Assembly: GCA_036872755.1 (NCBI GenBank) | Contig: JAVHNS010000008.1 | Coordinates: 1,612,001 to 1,676,000 of the forward strand | From: Orbilia blumenaviensis | Taxonomy: Eukaryota; Ascomycota; Orbiliomycetes; Orbiliales; Orbiliaceae | DNA: 64,000 nucleotides | Reading direction: 5' to 3' | In this document: positions 23,986 through 34,362 of the stretch, piece after piece | Layout of the letters: each line of letters starts with the position of its first letter | How positions within the stretch are numbered: the stretch's first letter is position 1 | Translations under genes and position numbers: made by a program | The notes under the pieces: model-generated | What the model was told of the DNA's origin: nothing | Database searches by the model: none | The model's input: the letters and a program-made list of their open reading frames with translations, nothing else

Positions 23986-24070
23986 CACGTGAATCCTGAG
24001 GGAGCTGAGTGCACGTGATCTATCGATGCTTGGGGGCTGGAAGGGGTAAATTAAGCGAGATTGCCACGTG
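23986..24070. promoter_or_regulatory. Cluster of three CACGTG sites
   Basis: CACGTG occurs at 23986-23991, 24012-24017 and 24065-24070. Two fit the longer RTCACGTG form on the minus strand, the consensus of Cbf1-type bHLH factors. The nearest genes are more than 1.7 kb away on either side, so a target is not obvious. Confidence 0.35.
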
Positions 24071-25837
24071 ACTAGCTTCATGAGCTTTTTTGGCGATGAG
24101 CCTGTTTGGGAATTCCAACCCCAACACATGTTTTTGGTGTCGATCAATGGAAGGCATTCGCTAGATTCCACCTGCTGGTGGAATTATGTCACAAAAATCA
24201 TAGGATACAGCATACCCCCAAATCACAATGTTATCAGTATAACTTTCAGATATTTATTTGGGGGGTGGGGGTCTTACAAATCTTCTCACAATGTGAGCAA
24301 GCTCCTGTTTTCGACTTGATTACGTATACAACTAGTGTTATACGAACGTGAGCCAACGGTTGTAAAGTTCGAAAAGTCAAAGTTGAGAATTCTAGAAATA
24401 TTCGGCACGAGCAAGCGGCAAGTAGACCGATTTCAGAAGACTCGAGACAGTACACTGAACCCATCTAGTGTATATCAGCAGTATTCGTGACCAATTATAA
24501 GGTGCTCTATAATGAAACAGCTGTCCTAGCGCTGGGTCACATAGTTGTAACTCAAATATTAGGGGACTTTATTTGTCCGTAATGACATGACCTGCCGTCG
24601 TTGTCAGAGCTATTAGAAGATGATTGATTGTAGATGGTAGGGGTATAAAATACCGTGCTGAGACCCCTGGTTAGTGGTCCGCTGAATCATGATATCAGAG
24701 CGTGCGCGTCAGACAATTGATAGCTCGCTATGATGCCATATGTTAAACAGTTGAATCCTATAGATAGTGATTTCCATAACGTTCGTATCCGGTTTCGATT
24801 GGTGGTCCAAGAACCTGTCAGTAACTTTTATGAGTTTACTTGCCATAACCATTGCGGTACACTTTGCAACGTTTGATAGTGCGTAATGATTGTTGCCATT
24901 GCCGTTTTCAGAATACCTTCACTAGTGCAAGTAGACTCGTTGTACTGCATTGGATGTAAGAAGAGTTCCAGGAGGTTGTCTTTGTCTGTGAATAACAATA
25001 CTTGAGGGTACCTATCGATGAATGAATTCAATCGACATCGACAATTGCGATTGTACAAGCCACAGCAACCTCTTGGAATTAGTGGGAGTCTTCCTAATCG
25101 GGCGACTTACCACATCTTCAACGCATCCCATATAGTTAGTGCTCTAGAGTGAATATTTTTAAAAAAATAACCATTGCATCGTGAGCCCGCCCAATTGGTT
25201 TTAAACCAGGGTGAGCCCATCTATAGATATCCTTTTCAAGAAATATAATAGCAAAAATCTAGAATCCCTCTCGTTCTCACAGATGAAGAAATCGTAAAAC
25301 ATCGTGCACAGCCACTCCCACGATCCAGCCTCTTTTCGATCATCTTGAAAGTTTAAACTCAATATTCGATATATTCAATAAGCTTTCCGAGTACTATCTG
25401 CAACCAGTATGAGCCCTACGCATCCCCCCCTGAGCAGCCAACGTAATCCGGTTCAGGAACCGGGAAATTCCTTACTGCAAGCGGGTCGCTAAAACTTTAG
25501 CAATGTGTGATGGGTCGAGATCCAGACCAGATCGTACCCGGTATCAAGAATTGGGTTTCGCGGCTGCGACTATGCATGGCTATTTATCAAGTTCGCTGGT
25601 AAATGTGTCTGGGGTGTTAATTAGAACCTTGAGAAGTTGGTTTGATATCTTGAATCCGGTGCCCCATGCATAAATAACCATGGTCTTGTCTGTCTTCCAT
25701 CTTCCAAGAATACAGTTATACAAGCATCGCATACCTGATATCCTGTTATCATTCTATAGCCCCACTATAAATGGCTCCCATCTTTTGTTAAAGCACCATT
25801 TTAAGATCTATAAATATTATTTTATATATCTCAAAAC

Positions 25838-26706
25838 ATGCATATCCCATTCGCCACCCTCGTAGTCCTCCCGCTCACCGTCTCAGCGGCAGCTGTCGAC
25901 CCCAAGATTTTTGCCCGCAAGAAGCCAGGCTTCTGCGATATCCGTGGCATCGATCGCTACGTGAACAACATCGCCACATCTGCAAGCTCAAGCGTTAAAT
26001 CTTGGTGTTCCGCGCAAACCGTCGTCGCGAATGGAACGGCTAATTACTTTGCCACTGTGACGGTTACGGATGATAGAGGTAGCAACGGCGGCGGTTGGAG
26101 GGTTACCAAGACAAGAACTACTAGGACTCAAACCAAGACTTATTCGAGACATAGTCGCACTCGAACTGTCACCGTGAGGAGGCGCACTAAGACTTGTATG
26201 TTTCTCCTCCCTTCTACCGTCAATTAGTTAAGTGAGGAATTTCTAATAGTTGTCGCCTTGATGCAGCATCCGCAACAACTACTACTACGTCAAGCCCAGG
26301 CCTTGCCGGCCGGGCTGTGGCCACGCCTGCTGCTGCTGCAGGAAAATACGAAGAAGAGGAAGAATTTGAACCCATCGGCGGGAACCCTATCAAGCGGTCG
26401 GATGCTAAAGGTCCGTTCCTAGACTACAGCCCAGTATCCAAAAATACTGGTTCAAACCGTGGCGGCAAGCCAAGCAGCTGGTCCAGCCTCCCAGATACAA
26501 TGATCCAAGCGCTATGTGACTGTCTGGATAGCCCCTGGAGCACTAAGAATGGAACCTGGACAAGGACAAATCGTTACACTAGGACCTGGACGAGGACGGG
26601 GACTAAGGCTGGGACTACAACCACGACGACGGTCGATGTTGATGCGACGACGACTAAGACTGTAGATGTGACTGGGGAGGCTACAGTTACTGTGACTACA
26701 GAATAA
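25838..26706 (+). CDS. Thr/Arg-rich secreted protein of unknown function
   Basis: Exons 25838..26195 and 26267..26706 join at phase 1 (donor GTATGT, acceptor GCAG) to 265 residues. MHIPFATLVVLPLTVSA is a clear signal peptide. The mature part has few Cys (FCDIRG, SWCSAQ, ALCDCL) and two stretches of alternating Thr and Arg/Lys: TKTRTTRTQTKTYSRHSRTR in the first half and WTRTNRYTRTWTRTGTK in the second. Each half has a Cys-bearing segment followed by a TRT segment, which suggests an internal duplication. KR dipeptides (for example PIKRSD) could be Kex2 sites. No known family was recognised, and no catalytic motif is visible. Short secreted proteins of this type may act in the wall or as effectors, but nothing here proves either. 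Confidence 0.75.
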
Positions 26707-27031
26707 ACTAGGACGTCACATGTTAACGGAATCGTTGGTGGGAAGAACAGAATGTGCGGAGAGATCTTATGTTGGGAGACAAATTGCCAGTTTTTCCGTA
26801 TGATTGCATTTATAATTATCACGAGTTACTGCGAGGGTGCGACTTTAACTATATGATTTTTATGTCAACAATAGTATCGATATGTAGTATGAAGAACTTT
26901 TGTGTAGGATAACTACTAATACTGGAGATGAATTTTTTTATCTACTATGCACAATATGCTAAAAAAAACACAAAAGAAAATAGTTTATGACTAGATTACA
27001 CCAAAACTTATCAAGTTCCATTTCGAAACAT
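26707..27031. other. Short convergent spacer
   Basis: AT-rich 325-bp region shared by the 3' ends of the secreted-protein gene (+) and LHS1 (-). No further feature seen. Confidence 0.6.
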
Positions 27032-30000
27032 TTATAGCTCATCATGTCCACTGGGTTTTGCCTCCCCTTCAGTCTTCTTTTCGGCTTCTGGTTCAGGCTC
27101 AGTTCCTTCGGGGAAGAGGTGTTCAACCTTTGGTTTTGGTTTATCCTCTCCCTCACCGGCCTCTTTCTTGGCCTCCTCTTGCTTCATATTTTCGATCATT
27201 TTGTCTAGCTCCTCGTCGCTCATGCCCTCCAGCATGCGGTCGACAGTATCGGCGATGCCTTCAACACCTGCCAGACCCTCGAGCTTGAGCCCCTTCTTTG
27301 CCATAGCCTCCTTCGCCTTCCGCGCAGCGCTCTGGGCAGACTTTGGCTTTCTGGGCGGTGGTGGAGGGACGTAGTTGGTTTTTGTTCGGCCGGAGAATTT
27401 CTTAATGTCCTTTTCAAGTTTTTGGCTCTGGGATTTGAGATCTTTAGCGAGGAGTTTGGGTTCTTCGTGGGCCTTGAGGGCATCTTGCTCCTTGGTCTTT
27501 CCGTCAAGCCATTTTTGGGCTTCCTGGAGGGCCTTGTCGAAGCTTTCGCAGTCGGACTCGGTGTAGAGGACGACTGGAGCTGGAGTTGGAGTGGGCTTCT
27601 TGGTTGACTTTGGCTTAGACTTGGTCTTCTTGGTCGTAGTGGAGGTAGAGCTGCTGCTGCTGCTTGAGGTGGTGTCCTCAAGGTTGTCGAGTGGGTCTCC
27701 GCTACTGCTTGGAGAAGCGGATGCTTCAGTCGAGCTGCTTGCTGCCTCGGCAGACGCGGATGCAGCGGCTTCGGCACTCTTTTTGGATTCAAGCTCTACT
27801 GAGGCAGAAGACGCTGAAGCAGAGGAGGCAGACGCTGCCGACTCAGAGGAGCTGACGCTGCTAACAAATTTGGTGGAATAGCTAGACCAGCTCTCGAGAT
27901 CTAAAGTGTGCTTTGAGACGGCGTACTTCATCTTCTCCAAAAGCTGCTTGCCGTCCTTGAGGTTGGTGTTGAGGCGGATGATGCCGTCTGGTCGCTCACT
28001 GGCTTCCTTCTTACGGCTGCTGATTGGGCCTTCGAGATCTTTAAGCTCCTTGAATTTTCCAAGGAGGGTGGCGCGGTCCGCAATATCGGCTTCACGGGTG
28101 TAGATCCAGTCGGAGATTTCGTTGATCTTGTTCTGGAGCTGTTCTCGCTGTTCCTCGGTAGAGACGGCGATGAAAGAATCCGATGAAAGCAACTCGGTTG
28201 CACGGTAGCTGAAAGCCTCAAGGTTATTCCTGGCCTCCTCGCGCTGGGCTCTTGTAGTATCATCATCATCGAAGACCTTGAGCTTTTGTTTTGCAGCAGC
28301 GAGTTCTGCAGTTGTAAGTGGGGTAAGACCGGACCTCTCAACAGTGAAGGAGACTGGAACTTTTTCGATTGGCTTGCCATTCTCACCGGTGGGGATTGGG
28401 GTAGCGGTGGTAGACTTGGACTTGGTGGTGGTGGACTTGGTGGTGGTGGAAGACTCTCCAGATTTTGACTTCTCATCTTCCAAAACTTTCTGGTCCTTGT
28501 CTTTGCCGAAACCGAAGAACCCCTTGACATCATCAACAATGCCGGTTTTCTTTTCGTCATATTCACATCCAATGTCACCAGATACAACTTCTGGGAGACC
28601 AAACTTTTCCTCGATCTTGATCTCGAAGGTTGCCACGACTGTGTTCTCGAGACAGTTGACATCGGCCTTAAGCTTAGCGAGGGAAGCAGTCAAGTTTGTG
28701 GTAGTAACCTTGTAGATTTCTTCCTTTGGAGCGGCGGGGTCGAGAGGGTGGCCAGTGATCTGATAAAGATCGAAGGTGAAGTCATTTGTCATCTTGAGTG
28801 GGACGAAACGGCTGTGGCCTCTCCATGCTGGAGCATTGAAAAGGTTTTGGTTGAGTTCTATATCGCTCTTATTAGTATCAATAGTCATGTTGAAAGACGC
28901 GGGGATTGTATACCTTTTCCAGTAGCCTCGGAGTTATATCTCATTCCCACAGTGTAGGTGCTGACATCTTGAACTCTGATATCCTTAACCCTGAAGAGCT
29001 TGCTTAGAGAGGCACCTCTGAAGGTGGCACCCATGACAGCAGCTTCGTCTCCATTGACATTCTTAGAAAGTCTGTCTCCAACGAGCTCGGTCAAAATCTT
29101 CTGAACAAATGGTGCCCTGACGCCACCGCCGAACAAGATGATACTATCGACGGCTTCCAAACCACCCTTCAACTTATCAACAGAGTCGATGATTGGCTTA
29201 GAGATTCTGACAATGTATTCCTTAAGGAGTTCCTCAAATTCGCTGCGTTGGATTTTTCTGCTTCGGAAATCGACATCTGGGAAGAAGCTTTCAATCGAGC
29301 TGGAGGCTTCGGTGTTCGCACTAAGGATGTGTCGAACCCTGGCGGCTTCTTTCCAAAGCTTGGCCACTTGTTTTGCGTTAAGAAGGTCCTTGATTGGTTT
29401 ACCCTCCTTCTCTGCGATCTTCTTGCCGGCCTTGCTCTCTGCGAACTCGTTGAGAAGGAGCTCGTACATCTTCTGGTTGAAGGTATCACCACCAAGGCTT
29501 CGGTCGAATCCAACACCGAGAGCGGAAACGTCAGTGACGGTCTTATTTGTCCTTCCTTCCTTCACGGTCTTGCCCCGAACCTGAACGAGGGTAGCGGTAG
29601 TGGAGCTGGCACCCATATCATAAATGATATGTATCTCTTCCTTCGCATCCGCGACGAATGTCCTAGGAATAGCGTAGTTCACAGCAACAGCAACACCGTC
29701 GCTAACAAGTTCCATAACGGTCATGCCTGCCATCTCAGATGCCGTCATGATCGCCTGGCGTTCCTCGGTAGTGAAGTAGGCGGGGATAGCGATAACACAA
29801 TCCGTGATGGTGTTTCCGTCACCGGCAAGAGCCTCCCCAGACCGACGGATATTGGCCAGTTGCATCGCAATGAGCTCCTCGAGTGCGAATTTTCCTTCCT
29901 GAGCAGCGCCGCTGCGGAATTCAACGGTGGAACGAGCGCCATTTGGTGCAAGTGTAAGTTTGAGACTCGGGAAACGTTCGACATATCTTGTTACTCTTTC

Positions 30001-30339
30001 ATCTGTGGCTTCGTAGACGCCGAGAAGTTGCTTCAAGTTTGGGTAGACATCATCTGGGTATCTGGCAGCAAAGTTGACGGCGTCAACGCCATATAGTCGT
30101 TCTGGGCTGCTGTTGGCGGGGTGGGTTGAGGATTTCGGTTTGAAGGCAACGGCGGCGGCTTCCTTTCGTCTGGAATCCTTGGTCAAGACAATTTCCAGAG
30201 GAATACCTGGTTTCACTAGAGCAGCCTTGATGAACTCGCTACCATAATCGATACCCAGGATCGATGCAGATGCAGACGCTAGCGAGGTGAAGGCAAGCGT
30301 GAGGACCGCAATGGTGGTTGTGCGGTTTGTGTATCGCAT
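27032..30339 (-). CDS. LHS1: ER-lumen Hsp70 of the Lhs1/GRP170 (HYOU1) family
   Basis: Large Hsp70-like chaperone of the ER lumen; in yeast it is the nucleotide exchange factor for Kar2/BiP and helps protein translocation and folding. Exons 30339..28914 and 28857..27032 join at phase 1 (donor GTATAC, acceptor ATATAG), giving 1083 residues. A signal peptide (TIAVLTLAFTSLASASA) precedes the ATPase domain, with phosphate-1 loop ILGIDYGSEFIKAAL, phosphate-2 loop IIYDMGASSTTATLV and adenosine motif IILFGGGVRAPF. The C-terminal half has a long Ser/Ala/Thr-rich insert (about residues 850-940), then a Lys-rich helical region, and ends in SGHDEL, an ER-retention signal. That signal independently confirms the reading frame and the stop. 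Regulation by the unfolded-protein response would be expected, but I could not identify a clear element upstream. Confidence 0.96.
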
Positions 30340-31631
30340 TTTCGTTGAGAAGTGACAGCCTTTGCAGGCTCAGAAACTACGTAGTTAGTTCTCAGACCGA
30401 GGGCGTATATGTACGACCCGCTATGCAAAAGTCAAATGAAAAAAAAAAAAAGAAAGAAAGAAAGAAAGATCCAAAGTTTACGTTAGAGAGTAAACGACTG
30501 TCGTAAATATCGATATGCCCAGCTGCAGTAGTTTTGTTTTTGTGGAGGTGAAGCTGCTGGCAGAGGCAGGTCAAACCGATCCAATAAGAAGCAGATATCT
30601 CCTAGTAGATGCAACCAGATTTCGCAGAAAGAAATCGAAATCGGGGGATCTGAGAGATCTTGAGAGGGACACGGAGATGGCTATGGCTATGCGGGTTCCA
30701 TGTGGCCAGTTGGGCTTGCTCTTGTAGCCTCCTGCGGCCTAGGGAAACTATGAGGTCGGGTCAGTTTGAACAGCCTGTCAATATCGCCAGGAACGCCTGC
30801 AGGGAAGCGGAAGGCGCTTGGATCCAACTGAAAAAACGTACGCTGTGGAGTCAATTGGTCTGCGATTTAGTAACCGGCCGGCTCGATGACTTGATTGTTA
30901 GCTAATGCGAGGGTAATAATAAGACCGGAATGTCGCCACGGTGTCAGCAGGCCGGTGAGGTTGTGAGAACAAGTGGCCTCTCGTTCGAGTTAATTCGTTT
31001 CTTCCAACGTCGGAGCCTTGACTTTTGGTTTGGCTAGCCTTCTTATTAGCTGCCGCGGTTTCTGCTTCCAATTGGTGTTGTTTGTTTCGACGTCAGGCCC
31101 AACGCACACGCATTAACCACCTCCAGGGCTACCTTTGATAGCCAGATACTGGCAGGTCCGGCACTATATTATGCCCCAGAGCTGTGGGCTGTGTGGGCTG
31201 TGGACTGCACGGACCGGGGCTGTTGGTAGTAGGTAGTTGGGGCCCCAGGCCAGACAGGCCGGCCAGGCTAAGTTATGTATAATTGAGCCGACAATCCCGG
31301 GGCGGGGGGTGGGAACACGGATGGTCTATTTCGGGCAAGTGGGGGTCGCAAACATCTTCAAATTGATACTCATGTATTTGTCTATTCGAATTTGCTCAGT
31401 TTCAGACATTCAATCCAGCTGGCTCACTGAGTTCATAGAATATGATTATTATTATTATGTATTTGAGTATATAAGTACTTTGATAATAGGTGGTAGTTTC
31501 ATGAGATTTTGTGCATATGTATGTACGAGTAGTCTAGTAAGTAAGTAGGTATGGTATGTACAGGTTATCATATTCTCCATGTTTGAATATCTTGATGGTT
31601 AAGGTAATATAGTACTTATCTACAGTTCTCT
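30340..31631. other. Spacer upstream of LHS1 and downstream of MSS51
   Basis: 1.3 kb. Contains an A/AAGA tract near 30438-30465 just upstream of LHS1 and GC-rich GGCC/GGCTGTG stretches near 31180-31270. Open frames here lack motifs. Nothing else recognised. Confidence 0.5.
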
Positions 31632-33430
31632 CTACAGCTGGATGACATCGGGCGTCGTCACACGTTGCATCGTCTCGTATCTGTCATAATAGTTCAACGT
31701 TAGCATATGAACTTACTACCTATTCAACACCTACATTGCATCGCAGTGCAGTCGGACTATTGCAGGTTGTAGTAATTGCTAGTAGTAGTGGCCACTTACC
31801 GTTTTCCTCGGAATGCCCACACACCCCAATTGCTCTGACTCAGCCCCCCACTCGGGTCCGTCCTATTTGAATTACCCCACAAGTTAGAATCAGCCCGAAA
31901 CCACACATTTATAATTATAGCACTGTTCTGGGGGGTATACGTACTCCAGGATGTTCCACCTCAGGCTGCTGAACCGGTTTTGCCCGGGCTCCATCAGAAC
32001 ATCAAACTCGCCCTTCGCCGTATTGTTCACCCATTCCACGTCGTTGTCCATATCCTCCTTGGTATACCCGGTCACGATGATCGGGCACTTCGTCTCTAGC
32101 AACATTGGCAATGTCTCCTCCCAATTCGTCATGCTGGCCGGATGACTGAATCCTGGATGGAACAATACGAAGACATCGAAGTACGGGTCGTAGGGTGCGA
32201 ACATCCCCGTCTTGTGCAGGGTATGGAAATACTCGCTTGTACTTGAGATCTTCATACGAGGCGCCGGTCGCTCGTACAATGTTCCAAATGGATTTCCGGG
32301 CGACCGTGGCGGGGGTGGCCAGTCCAGATGCCTCGGGCGTTGGAGGAAGACTTCAGGGCCAATGAATGCCAGATGGAAATTGACACGTGGGAACATGAAC
32401 GGAAGCTGTGCCCAGACTTCACGGGGGAGCGAAGCTTCGCCACGAGCACCCAAGACAAAGATACGCATTGGTGGTGGGATCTGTTTCTGGCCCTTGAGAG
32501 TGCCGTCACTTCCAGACAGGACCGGGTGGAGTGAATATCTTGTGGCTAGTATTAATACTGGCGTCAGTTTTGGTGGTTTCAAATCATACGAAAAGATAGT
32601 TCCATACCAGCAAGACTCTTCAATCCTTCATATGTTAACCGATTATTAAGATTATATGGACTCAGCTCGTGAATAATGCTTCCAACCGTGACGGGATATG
32701 TTAACAGCTTGGTGACCTGTCGCAAAGCCCTCATATCATTGATAGCCTCGAATTCTCTTGTGTATAAGAAAGTGTCCCAGTTGGTAAAGTTGATTAGACA
32801 ATCGTCCTCCTGTTCCAGCAACTGGTACTCAAACTCTGGGAATTCTCTACCGGACCGCAAGTCGTGTTCATCCTCATTGATCTCCCTCATGGTCTCACAA
32901 ACCAAAACGTGATTCTCATAGTCGTCCATCCAATGTTCCTCGCAACAATAAATCGGGATTCCACAGTCGGGACATTCGAAGTTGACCTGATGCTTGCCGA
33001 CCTCGTGGGGTACATTGACCGGACACACTGCTCGCTCTTGGATTCTCTTCCCCATCTCTCTCATTTCCGGGATAGGCGACTCTGATAACGGATGGAATAG
33101 ATTTGTCTGGGACAGCATAGCAACAGAAGGCGCCTTGACCGGTTTAGGGTTTTTCCACGATTCCTTAGCCTGCTTGATCCGTTCCTTTCGACGTTCATGG
33201 GATTGCATGATCGGAAACCCGGGCTCAGGGACCTTATCCGGGTCATTGCGGTTCAGGAACGAGAATATCGATTGTAGAGGCCTGGAGGCACTGCTATAGT
33301 TCCTCGACCGGAGTGCATTGCGGGGTAGTATTCGAGCAAGTCGGGCCGGGTCGGGCACGGAGGCTGTGGATGCGGATGCGGCACTGGCGCACCCTCGAAG
33401 AGTCGCGGATACCGCTCGGGAAGACTTCAT
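31632..33430 (-). CDS. MSS51: Mitochondrial COX1 translation factor Mss51 (MYND zinc finger)
   Basis: In yeast Mss51 activates translation of COX1 mRNA and couples Cox1 synthesis to cytochrome oxidase assembly in mitochondria. Exons 33430..32608, 32545..31945, 31862..31800 and 31680..31632 join in frame to 511 residues. The start MKSSRAVSATLRGCASAAS is a basic, Ser/Ala-rich mitochondrial presequence; the same frame is open a little further 5' but without an ATG. The zinc-binding region shows AVCPV, ECPDCGIPIYCCEEHW and HVLVC. The two Cys-Pro pairs match the CPX heme-regulatory motifs known in Mss51. The C-terminal half holds the family segments RIFVLGARGEASLP and FVLFHPGFSHP. The last two exons are short (63 and 49 nt) and encode NWGVWAFRGKRYETMQ and the end. 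Confidence 0.94.
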
Positions 33431-34362
33431 TGGGAGCGTAGGCAGCTGGATATCAAACGGCCGTCGACGTATATACCATGCCCGGATCGATGTTGTTTTT
33501 CCGTCGTCAAGACTTTTTCGATGTTTGTAAAATACTGCCACTAGTGCTAGTGGTTAGTGTAGTATCGATATGTCGTTCCTGGCCTGATATCTGATTTGGT
33601 GCGGGTCGTCGGAGCGAAAACGTTTGGAGACAAGGCAAGGATGTCTGGTTTGCGGTCGGTGTTGCAGCTGCTGCATCATGTCATCAGCCGGCCCTCGTTT
33701 CATGCCTCAATGCAAGCTAGACCAGACCAATACAACCGACAGGATCATGACAGCGTGGTCACCAAAAATTACGTTACCGTCCATCGATTCGACGACGCCT
33801 TTTGAACTATCACGATCTTGGTAAGCGGGCGTCTTTAGAGCCTCAGAGCCTCAGAGCCTCAAAGGATCAGGCATCGATATCGTGGGGCCTCTCTGCAGCG
33901 CCAGCTGGATCGTCGTGCTGCGTGCTGGGATCGCTGCTTTGAACAACATTCGCAACACACGATTGCCCAGGCCTATTAGATACTTAGGTCTACCCCAGGC
34001 TACTATTAGACACCGCCCCAAACCTCTTATCCTTCCTACCCCCTCCGAACACTACAATCAAGCACGGACATCGGGGTATACGTGACCCACCTCGTAGATA
34101 TAGATAGATAGATGTAAGGCTCTTTCCCCATCATGCATCATGATCAGGTTGAGATGCATCGCCTTCTTCCAATACACCCCATTACATTGCATTAGCTAAT
34201 CACTAAACTACAGTCAACTCTGTCAATATCATTAAATTCAACTGTCTCTCAAAGACAGCGGCAGACAAAGCATCTATCTATATAATCCGCACGCTATCCT
34301 TCCGGCCTCGTGATATTGTCTTCTAATACCACGAGGTCTCGATACGCTCTCCTCCTCCCGCC
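33431..34362. other. Divergent spacer between MSS51 and the Herp/Usa1-like gene
   Basis: 932 bp serving as promoter on both sides. Holds a GAGCCTCA triple repeat and a TAGATA tract at about 34096-34113. Small frames lack motifs. Confidence 0.5.
33838..33861. repeat. (GAGCCTCA)3 direct repeat
   Basis: Three perfect head-to-tail 8-bp units in the promoter region between two divergent genes. It could be replication slippage or a regulator site array. Confidence 0.9.

Larger units (their letters stand above)
22203..25837. other. 3.6-kb spacer with a decayed tandem array
   Basis: No gene is supported. The first 450 nt are T-rich and form the 3' region of the upstream gene. The middle holds the tandem array at 23287-23945 and three CACGTG sites just after it. 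The last 1.8 kb is AT-rich with no motif seen, ending in the promoter of the gene at 25838. Confidence 0.5.

Noticed and set aside
27591..27881. Leu/Ser/Asp-rich plus-strand frame
   Set aside because: Antisense shadow of the Ser/Ala-rich insert of LHS1.
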